Positions 57,111 to 64,000 of a DNA stretch of 64,000 nucleotides are shown here, piece by piece. The notes under the pieces are model-generated. The model did not search any database. It was not told the DNA's origin and saw only the letters and a list, made by a program, of their open reading frames with translations. The stretch covers positions 124,001-188,000 of the forward strand of contig NZ_CP039396.1 in assembly GCF_004803915.1 (NCBI RefSeq). Reading direction: 5' to 3'. The stretch is from Duncaniella dubosii (GTDB lineage Bacteria; Bacteroidota; Bacteroidia; Bacteroidales; Muribaculaceae). The translations under genes and the position numbers were made by a program. The first letter of the stretch is position 1. Each line of letters opens with the position of its first letter.

Positions 57111-57578
57111 ATGAAACGACTATTTATAATAATGGCAGCCTTATTAGCTCTCCGGCTGTGTGCCGCAGCGCAGTCGGGACTTGAAATCAGCCGGCTTTTC
57201 GGAGGAAAATATAGCTCGGATCCTACCGTAACCGAAACAATGATGAGCGGCGACCAAAACTTCCTTCGCAGCCACAAACTCAGCACATTCGCCACATTCA
57301 AGGGTAATGCAGAAAAATATGAACCTATAGTCCAGCCTCTTGTCGTGGCTGACGGATCGCATGCCACAGCCCGCAACGTACGTTATCGCGACGGCAAACT
57401 GCACTATGCGTTCTTCGTGCTTCCACAGATAAACTCCGACGGTAAAAAGCTTAACCGCTATCTCTATTACCTCAACAATGACAGAGCCAAGAAACCGACG
57501 GTCATGGTCATTTATTTCGACGGACCTATCAGCAACACAAAAGCTGAAGCACTTATAAAATCCATCGCGAAACAATAA
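57111..57578 (+). CDS. Secreted DUF6108-type protein
   Basis: The 155-aa product has a signal peptide (cut near CAAAQ) and a small beta-rich body (LRSHKLSTFATFKGN ... KKPTVMVIYFDGPIS). I believe this is the DUF6108 family, which often follows this sigma/anti-sigma pair in Bacteroidales, but the name is from memory and uncertain. Function unknown. Confidence 0.6.
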   Translation: MKRLFIIMAALLALRLCAAAQSGLEISRLFGGKYSSDPTVTETMMSGDQNFLRSHKLSTFATFKGNAEKYEPIVQPLVVADGSHATARNVRYRDGKLHYAFFVLPQINSDGKKLNRYLYYLNNDRAKKPTVMVIYFDGPISNTKAEALIKSIAKQ

Positions 57579-57692
57579 TCAGGACATCCGTCAATCCAAG
57601 ACTCACATTCTATAATCTTAGTATCGACAGTGAAACGTCGTAAAATCACAAGTCATAATAATTCATACAGTAAATCCAAACAGAATCACGAT

Positions 57693-58730
57693 ATGCTACG
57701 CAAACTCCTATTCACAGCCACAATCATCGCTGCAACATTCTCGGCAAACGCACAGACCGACTCAACGCAGAGTGTGCCGTGCGACACTCTTCTCAATGCC
57801 TCTACCGCAAGCAGCATATATGTCATATCATCGGCATCTTCGACCGCAATAACAGTCAAAAACCTCAACGGCGGTCAGGATACATTTTTCTATAACTCGG
57901 GCAACCAGAAAAAAACATACGGTTCAATAACCCAGACACAAATAAATTATCCGGATATCAGCGACATTGTTGTGTGCGAAACGCCCAACGACGTTAAAAT
58001 CCGATTCACCAGTTCGGAAGGCGAACCACTCTCCTACACCTTTACATTCGCCGACCCGGACAACCGCTCGATAAAATCATATATCGGTACCAAAGGAAGT
58101 GATTTCGGGTTTACGATTTCACATAAAAAATCGACAAAATGGGATGTCATTTCAGACGGCATCGGATTCGGATGGGGAACTCCGATAAATACCAATACTG
58201 ACATGAATGTATCGATGTGGAAAAGCAGTGAATTCATATTCAACATGATTCTCGGTATCAAGATGACACACCGCAGGCATTCGCTTTCAATGGGTTTCGG
58301 TATCCATTGGCAGGAACTCACCACAAAAGGGCCGAACTACTTCAGCAAGAACAATGACGGCAAGATATCACTCATACCCTACGCCGACGGGCAGACAAAC
58401 GGAGAATCACGTATCAATCTTTTCAGCCTGCAGATACCGTTGCTCTATGGAATAAAGTTCGGACATAAAAACTATTGCGGATTCAAGCTTGGACCGGTGC
58501 TCAATTTCAACACAGGTGCGCACATCGAGACAAAATATTCATTTGAAGGAAGCGACTACAAGATAAAGACAGGCGACATCAACCAGCGAAGAGCGACTTT
58601 GGACGGAATGGCAATATTCAACTACCGTTGCATCGGAGTCTACGCCCGCTATGCCCCAATGAAACGCCTCAACACATCTACAGGACTGGAGTTCGGAACA
58701 TTCTCGACAGGTGTCATGCTTAGCTTCTGA
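57693..58730 (+). CDS. Outer-membrane beta-barrel protein
   Basis: The 345-aa product has a signal peptide (cut near SANAQ) and, after about residue 120, alternating aromatic/glycine strands (FGFTISHKKSTKWD, MGFGIHWQELTT, FKLGPVLNFNTG), ending in the terminal phenylalanine LSF, typical of Bam-inserted barrels. The first third is a soluble beta domain. It is the last gene of the ECF cluster. Ligand unknown. The upstream frame start at 57630 would hide the signal peptide. Confidence 0.75.
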   Translation: MLRKLLFTATIIAATFSANAQTDSTQSVPCDTLLNASTASSIYVISSASSTAITVKNLNGGQDTFFYNSGNQKKTYGSITQTQINYPDISDIVVCETPNDVKIRFTSSEGEPLSYTFTFADPDNRSIKSYIGTKGSDFGFTISHKKSTKWDVISDGIGFGWGTPINTNTDMNVSMWKSSEFIFNMILGIKMTHRRHSLSMGFGIHWQELTTKGPNYFSKNNDGKISLIPYADGQTNGESRINLFSLQIPLLYGIKFGHKNYCGFKLGPVLNFNTGAHIETKYSFEGSDYKIKTGDINQRRATLDGMAIFNYRCIGVYARYAPMKRLNTSTGLEFGTFSTGVMLSF

Positions 58731-58769
58731 TACATCAGCAATCAGATTTCCATACAAACACAAACATCA

Positions 58770-58800
58770 CCGGGACGGCTGCATCACGCAGTCGTCCCGG
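58770..58800. terminator. Bidirectional terminator
   Basis: A 13-bp stem (58770-58782 with 58788-58800, one G-T pair) and a 5-nt loop lie between the convergent barrel and SusD genes. Confidence 0.85.
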
Positions 58801-58924
58801 CTTCATTCTTATTTCGAACTTAACTTTACTTTATTCAAGACTGATTCACAGTCCCGCTGAATAACAGGTATATAATGTTTCACATTTCAATCCATTGTAA
58901 TAATGGCAAAAGCTACATTCCTGC

Positions 58925-60322
58925 TCAATAATTCTGAGTGAGCGATGAATTGTAGAGCGTAGCGGTCTTTGGAAATGGGGTAATCCATAAGGGAGAATCG
59001 GGGCTGACAGTAAATTTACCGTCCTCTCCACAATCATGGACAACCGTCTTGCGATAGGCATCCTCGGTGTTCCAGCGCTTACGGTCAAGGAAATTATAAA
59101 TTGTGGTAAACATTTCCTGACGTTTGTTGCGCTGAAGAATCTCCATAGCCTGCGCCTCGGTTGAGATATCAGTACGGTCAAAATAGTGAGGATTGTCGCC
59201 ATATATACGACGGTCGCGCACCTCATCGACAAAACGGAGACCTTCGCGGTACTGACCGGCACGTATCATACACTCGGCAATCGTATAGTACATGTTTTCG
59301 GTACGCAGTCCATAGGAGTTATAGTGCACATCCCAGCTACCACACATATAAGAGTCAGCAGGTCCATAGCCCGATGTATCGCCCCAGCCGTCCTGAGTAA
59401 ACTGACCGAGCACCATAAGCACGTCATCAGGGTCTATCTCAGAGGCATAATCCGGTGTACAGATGACACCACCCCATTCACCTATATTTGAATTGTTGTG
59501 GTAGCAGAGCAGATAGTTGTTTGGAGAAGCATGAGGAATAGTCCATGCGCCGACCTCAAGCGCGGCGAGACGGTCTTCAAGCGTGCTGTTGAACCTGACT
59601 GCCTCACGGGCATACTTGAGCGCCTCGTCATAACGTTTCATCTGCATCAGCACCATAGCCCGCACACCGTTGCCGAAATCAGCACCGATACGAAACGGGT
59701 TATTGACAGAACTTTGCGTAAGATCAGCGATTACATCGTCGCTACAATCATTCAATATGCACTCATAGACTTCCTTGATGGAGCGTTTGGTCTTCTGTTC
59801 CTGAACATTAGTGTTATCCACATAGGCCACACCTCCGAGTCGGGCTGCTGTGGTTTCATCATATTGCGCGGCGTAAAGATTGACCATAAGGAAATGAAAC
59901 CATGCACGCATAATCTGAGCTTCGGCCTTTACACGCTTCTTAGTGCCGGTATCGCCGGAAACCTCATCGACTTTCGAAATGATGACATTCATGTAGTTGA
60001 TATAGCTGTATGCCGATTCATAACTGCCGTCGGAGGTGGCAAGCTCGACACGGTCTACAGACTCATCACCGGCAAGAGCGGCATATTCAGCCGTACTGCG
60101 GTCTGCGAGTATAGAGGCCGGCGTTTTCCACAATTCAGGATAAGTGTTGCCACACATTGTCTCGTAGTAGGCGGTCGACGAAAGCATATAGCGCTGTTCG
60201 AGCAGAGTTTCAAGGTCAGAGATATTGTCGAGTGTGGTCTTCCCTTTCGGTACGATGTCAAGCTTATCGTCACATGACACAAAAAGCAGCAACATCGCTA
60301 TGAATCCATATATTTTTTTCAT
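58925..60322 (-). CDS. SusD/RagB-family nutrient-binding lipoprotein
   Basis: The 465-aa lipoprotein (lipobox LLLFVSC, Cys 17) caps the SusC barrel at the cell surface. SusD features are the N-terminal DDKLDIVPKGKTTLDNISDL, repeated TPR helices (KAEAQIMRAWFHFLMVNLYA), and the C-terminal RRQEMF-like NKRQEMFTTIYNFLDRKRWN. It starts 12 bp after SusC. The substrate is not shown; the TlpA-like gene upstream hints at peptides or another non-classic ligand. Confidence 0.92.
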   Translation of the reverse strand: MKKIYGFIAMLLLFVSCDDKLDIVPKGKTTLDNISDLETLLEQRYMLSSTAYYETMCGNTYPELWKTPASILADRSTAEYAALAGDESVDRVELATSDGSYESAYSYINYMNVIISKVDEVSGDTGTKKRVKAEAQIMRAWFHFLMVNLYAAQYDETTAARLGGVAYVDNTNVQEQKTKRSIKEVYECILNDCSDDVIADLTQSSVNNPFRIGADFGNGVRAMVLMQMKRYDEALKYAREAVRFNSTLEDRLAALEVGAWTIPHASPNNYLLCYHNNSNIGEWGGVICTPDYASEIDPDDVLMVLGQFTQDGWGDTSGYGPADSYMCGSWDVHYNSYGLRTENMYYTIAECMIRAGQYREGLRFVDEVRDRRIYGDNPHYFDRTDISTEAQAMEILQRNKRQEMFTTIYNFLDRKRWNTEDAYRKTVVHDCGEDGKFTVSPDSPLWITPFPKTATLYNSSLTQNY

Positions 60323-60334
60323 TACAGACTGTTT

Positions 60335-63300
60335 TTAGAGGTTAAAGAAGAGGCTGAAAGTATAGCTGCGCGGCACTTTGTCGATGTGCCGTCCGCCTGA
60401 GATTGCTTCCGGGTCGATATTGCGGGAATTACGTGCCCATGTCCCGAGATTGTTGACCTGAAAACGCAGACGGATATCATTGAGACCTATTTTCCGGCAA
60501 AGCTTAGGATCAAAATTATAGCTGAGCATCACGTTGCGAAATTTCAGATAATCGGCATGGACTACGTTGGTGTTGCGGTATGACGCATAGTTCAGATATT
60601 TGTAGTCTTTCTGGAAATATCCGTTGGCGGGATATGATGTATCGCCGTGCCAGTAGCGGAGTGCGCTAGAGGAGACTGCACCGTTGCCGAATGTATTGCC
60701 GTAGCCGTAACCACCGCCGGCACTTTCCGACCATTCATCGTTTCCGACACGCATGTAGTGCCCGCCGTAATAGTTGAACATAGCAGAGAGCGAAAATCCA
60801 TTCCAAGTGATTGTCGGGGTAATCGCCCCTGTGAATTTAGGAGTAGCAGGACCTGAATAAATAACATCGTCAATGGTAAACTCACTGTTGGAGATCGAAG
60901 TGGTATGCTCTTCGCCATTATGGTCACGCCATCCCATATACCAAAGACCGTCAACCTCTTTCAGACCGGTATAGTCGAACGAGAACAGAGAATTGATCGG
61001 ATAACCTTCGTGGAGCAAAGCAGAGCTAAGATATTCCACACCACTGTTCACATGGTGTGAGACCGATGTCACCTCATTGTGGTTGTAGGCGAAATTGAAT
61101 CCGAGACGGATTCCGAGACTGCGACGTCCATGCGACGGGAGTATCACACCGTCGAGCTGGAGTTCGACACCACGGTTAATCATGTTGCCGCTGTTGATTG
61201 TCAGGCTCGACCAGCCGGTCGTGCGGTCAAGGTCTGTGATTGTAAGCAGGTCAGAACCACTCTTGTGATAGTAGTCAAGCGAACCGTTGAGACGATAGCC
61301 GAGAAAAGCGAAATCGATACCGGCATTCCATGTCGCAGTCTTTTCCCAGCGGAGCTGGTCGTTGGGAGGAGTCTGAAGATTACCTTGCTTGCCACCCGTA
61401 ATAGAGTTGGTGGATATTGTGGCGGTCAGATAGCTTGTAGAATTCGGATCTATATTGCCTGTCAGACCATAACTTGCACGGAGTTTCAGAGCGTTGAGCC
61501 AATTATAATCACGAAGGAATGTCTCGTTGTGCGCATTCCAGCTGCCACCCACCGACCACAGCGGACGACCACGGAATTCAGGATCAGCGCCGAAAAGGTC
61601 TGTCTTGTCTACGCGGTAGCTTGCCGAAACCGAGTAACGGTTATCATAGACATAGCTTCCTGTGACATAAAGCGAATAGTAGCGATGAAGGATATTGGTG
61701 GTTTTGAACGTTGACGGTGCGCCATATACTGGATTATCCGCACCGAAAACATTTGTTGTCGGATTATTTATATAGTCCCAGTCGGTCTTGAGGTTAAGGT
61801 TGGTCTGGGTAACCTCGTCATAGCCGAGCATCACACTGCTTTCGCTTGTTGTCTTGGTCTGACGATATTCCATACCGGCCACAGCATCAATGAAATGTTT
61901 TCCGGCAAAAGTGTTTCGATAGCCTGTCTGCGCCCTGAATGTATAGTATTTTGCCTCCTGTGTATAGGTTTCAAGACTACCGCCGTCGGGAACATGGTGT
62001 TTCGCCTCGGTTTTGGCGACCTGAGTCATGCCGTAATGCTCCGGATCAGCCATCCACGCATCGAAATCCATATCCGCGCCCCACCAGTCCTTGCTCGTAT
62101 CATCAACCCATTCCATCACTGATGAAGCTGTAGTGTAGAGATTATATATATTTCTCATCATATAAGAATCAGCCTCGTGAACGGTGCGTGTACGGGCGAA
62201 GATATCCTCATACTGGAACTGGCCTGAGGCAGTCCAGCCGGGAAGGATGTTGAAATTCGCGTGAATGAATGTACGGGTGTTCGTGTAACGCCGTTTTGAG
62301 AAATTACGGTCCATCTCATCGGCGAGATTGAAAGTCGGATTTTTCAGTTCGTAGACAGGGTTGTCAAACGCATTGTGACCGGTATAGATCGCAGCTTCCA
62401 TCCCGCGACGTGTACCGTCGGCATCATACATTGATTCGTAGGGAAGGAATGAGTTGATTGAGCCATACTCGCCAAGACTATGAGTCTTGCTGCGCGTATT
62501 AAGCACATTTACCCCGAATGAGAGGTCAAGCCATTTACAAGCCTTAAGATCACCACGATATTTGAAAGAAAGAGAATTCTGGTTCTCGTTCCGGACTCCC
62601 ATATTGTCACTCGAATAGTTGACATTGAAGCTTGAACTGAGTGAATTGCCCTGCATTCTCATGGAAAGATTATAGAGCTGGGTGATTTGTGTGCGGTCAT
62701 GCACATCCATATATTCCTTTCGGTAGTCATTGCGTGCCCAGTCACTGAGAGTCGCATTCAAATCTGCATCGCTCAATTCACCTTTGCGGTTCTGAAGCAG
62801 CATACGCATTACCTTCGAGATGTTTCCGCGACGGTTATTGTCATAGTCGGTCATAACACTGTTGAGACCGGCTTGCCCCGGTTCGGCAAGCATGGCATTG
62901 AAATTGTAGCGTTCAAGCTCGATCATCTCTGCTGCCGAAGCCCAGCCATAGTTACTATAGTCCTGTTTCTCGCTTATGGTCAGGTCGGTGTTGAAGTCGA
63001 TGGTCATGCGCTGCTGACTTGCACGCTTGGTAGTGATGACGATTACACCATTCGAAGCGCGAGCACCGTAGATTGATGCGGCAGCCGCATCCTTGAGCAC
63101 AGTTATATTTTCGATGTCGTAGGGATTGACCGTAGAGATTCCACCTTCAATCGGCAGACCGTCAACCACAATCAGCGGGCTTGACTTGGCCTGAAACGTG
63201 CCGACACCTCGGATTGTAAAGGCATCCTCATCGGTCGAATTTTTCTTAGGATCCATCACAAGCCCCGGAACAGTACCCTCAAGGCGCGATGCAAGGTCAG

Positions 63301-63757
63301 TTGTCGAACGTTTGTCAAGATCATCGGATGTCAGAACCTGATATGAACCGGTGGCGCTTTCACGCTTGATGTTCTGATAGCCCGTTACGACAACCTCGTT
63401 CATCATGTTCGGTGCCGGCTGCATTCGGATTCTGATATATCGTCCTCCATTGTCGACCTTGATTCTCGCTGTTTTCATTCCGACATACGAAATCACCAGC
63501 GTAGGATTTTTCTTGCCCGACATAAGAGTGAAATTTCCATCAACATCAGTCGATGTCCCTTCCTTGGAATCCTCCACCAATACCGTAGCTCCCGGCAGAG
63601 GGTCTCCGTCTTCGTCAAATATAGTTCCCGAGATAGTTTTTTTCTCGATTTTCTCCATAGATGTCCTGACATTATCTTTTCCCGCCTGAGCGCTGACGCC
63701 GACCGGCAATGTCATGGCCATTGTCCCGGTCAATAAATATAAGATTGGTTTATACAT
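60335..63757 (-). CDS. SusC/RagA-family TonB-linked outer-membrane transporter
   Basis: The 1140-aa transporter has a signal peptide (cut near GVSAQA) and a carboxypeptidase-D-like domain (about 42-115, ISGTIFDEDGDPLPGATVLV). The TonB box/plug follows (about 118-240, MNEVVVTGYQNIKRESATGS, then SSPLIVVDGLPIEGG and YGARASNGVIVITTK). A large barrel ends in FSLFFNL. It pairs with the downstream SusD for energy-dependent uptake. It begins with MYKPILYLL and follows a TlpA-like gene by 48 bp. Confidence 0.93.
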   Translation of the reverse strand: MYKPILYLLTGTMAMTLPVGVSAQAGKDNVRTSMEKIEKKTISGTIFDEDGDPLPGATVLVEDSKEGTSTDVDGNFTLMSGKKNPTLVISYVGMKTARIKVDNGGRYIRIRMQPAPNMMNEVVVTGYQNIKRESATGSYQVLTSDDLDKRSTTDLASRLEGTVPGLVMDPKKNSTDEDAFTIRGVGTFQAKSSPLIVVDGLPIEGGISTVNPYDIENITVLKDAAAASIYGARASNGVIVITTKRASQQRMTIDFNTDLTISEKQDYSNYGWASAAEMIELERYNFNAMLAEPGQAGLNSVMTDYDNNRRGNISKVMRMLLQNRKGELSDADLNATLSDWARNDYRKEYMDVHDRTQITQLYNLSMRMQGNSLSSSFNVNYSSDNMGVRNENQNSLSFKYRGDLKACKWLDLSFGVNVLNTRSKTHSLGEYGSINSFLPYESMYDADGTRRGMEAAIYTGHNAFDNPVYELKNPTFNLADEMDRNFSKRRYTNTRTFIHANFNILPGWTASGQFQYEDIFARTRTVHEADSYMMRNIYNLYTTASSVMEWVDDTSKDWWGADMDFDAWMADPEHYGMTQVAKTEAKHHVPDGGSLETYTQEAKYYTFRAQTGYRNTFAGKHFIDAVAGMEYRQTKTTSESSVMLGYDEVTQTNLNLKTDWDYINNPTTNVFGADNPVYGAPSTFKTTNILHRYYSLYVTGSYVYDNRYSVSASYRVDKTDLFGADPEFRGRPLWSVGGSWNAHNETFLRDYNWLNALKLRASYGLTGNIDPNSTSYLTATISTNSITGGKQGNLQTPPNDQLRWEKTATWNAGIDFAFLGYRLNGSLDYYHKSGSDLLTITDLDRTTGWSSLTINSGNMINRGVELQLDGVILPSHGRRSLGIRLGFNFAYNHNEVTSVSHHVNSGVEYLSSALLHEGYPINSLFSFDYTGLKEVDGLWYMGWRDHNGEEHTTSISNSEFTIDDVIYSGPATPKFTGAITPTITWNGFSLSAMFNYYGGHYMRVGNDEWSESAGGGYGYGNTFGNGAVSSSALRYWHGDTSYPANGYFQKDYKYLNYASYRNTNVVHADYLKFRNVMLSYNFDPKLCRKIGLNDIRLRFQVNNLGTWARNSRNIDPEAISGGRHIDKVPRSYTFSLFFNL

Positions 63758-63805
63758 GTGATAAATGGGGATTGATTGGTTAGTAAGACCTTCTTATTTA
63801 TAACT

Positions 63806-64000
63806 CTATTCCTTGCCTATGGCAGCATTCAATATCTCCGCTATTTTTTCATTTGACGGACGCTCCGCATCAACTGAGATGAATTTGCGGTCTTTGCCGA
63901 TGAGCAGGAAACGGGGAATTCCCGTTATGCTCATCGCATTCATGAATTCATCACCCGAACTCTTGTCAAATATATATTGTGGCCATTCCGGTTTGTCACG
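63806..64000 (-). CDS. TlpA-like thioredoxin-fold protein, C-terminal part (runs off the window)
   Basis: Only the last 64 residues are present: DKPEWPQYIFDKSSGDEF, then SITGIPRFLLIGKDRKFISV and ALGKE-like end AAIGKE-stop. GIPRFLLI carries the cis-proline loop of TlpA/ResA-type thiol-disulfide proteins. It lies upstream of susC in the same direction and is probably in its operon. The catalytic CxxC would be outside the window. Confidence 0.75.
   Translation of the reverse strand, partial: RDKPEWPQYIFDKSSGDEFMNAMSITGIPRFLLIGKDRKFISVDAERPSNEKIAEILNAAIGKE

Noticed and set aside
59498..60277. Plus-strand frame of 259 codons inside the susD gene
   Set aside because: Shadow of SusD; composition not protein-like.
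1..64000. CRISPR arrays or rRNA genes
   Set aside because: No regularly spaced repeats and no rRNA signature found on either strand.

Overview
The window looks like chromosomal DNA of a gut Bacteroidales bacterium, most likely Muribaculaceae-like (the family is an inference). Support comes from a SusC/SusD pair, secreted glycosidases of families found in plant-glycan and mucin loci, the ileS-dksA-lspA-DUF4296 order, and many upstream elements matching the Bacteroidota promoter (TTTG, about 19-20 bp, then TAnnTTTG). No rRNA or CRISPR array was seen. One tRNA gene, Gly with anticodon CCC, is present.

Layout. 91-6375: glycosidases (beta-helix enzyme and GH127 on the minus strand, GH29 divergent on the plus strand) and cutC. 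6426-12349: a transglutaminase-fold protein, a DUF1846 protein, tRNA-Gly, a TIGR04076-type protein and a nitroreductase-like lipoprotein. 12529-18319: ileS, dksA, lspA, a DUF4296 lipoprotein and a small unknown gene. 18393-23392: a TonB-dependent receptor followed by a histidine kinase and a LuxR-type response regulator. 23840-29130: trkA, trkH, a Crp-family regulator and an NSS transporter. 29299-30528: serB. 30609-30943: a MITE-like inverted-repeat element. 31396-34283: menB-menC-menE. 34366-38047: GT4 glycosyltransferase, flippase-like membrane protein and NfeD-type protease. 38250-39587: gdhA. 39793-43195: an EFR1-type ferredoxin gene split by a complete IS66 element whose 8-bp target duplication is visible. 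43318-44621: a CBM9-like protein and a LysE transporter.

The most unusual part is 44852-49425. About 4.1 kb of visibly AT-richer DNA lies inside the 3' end of a WG-repeat protein gene and is bounded by a 156-bp identical direct repeat made from that gene's 3' end. It carries a truncated ORF, perhaps from a mobilization gene, and a tightly overlapping four-gene minus-strand operon: trypsin-like protease, small two-TM protein, beta-class DNA methyltransferase, NotI-family restriction enzyme. The fusion of a restriction-modification module with a protease/membrane-protein pair by overlapping start and stop codons is the best candidate here for an undescribed defence unit.

49155-64000: the WG-repeat gene, udk-lptB, a lone tyrosine recombinase, a PAP2 phosphatase, a P-loop kinase, an ECF sigma / putative anti-sigma / secreted protein / beta-barrel cluster, and a TlpA-SusC-SusD operon running off the right edge.

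Caution: six single-base deletions, all in G or C runs, break otherwise intact genes, including essential ileS (twice) and dksA. They look like consensus errors in the assembly more than real pseudogenes.
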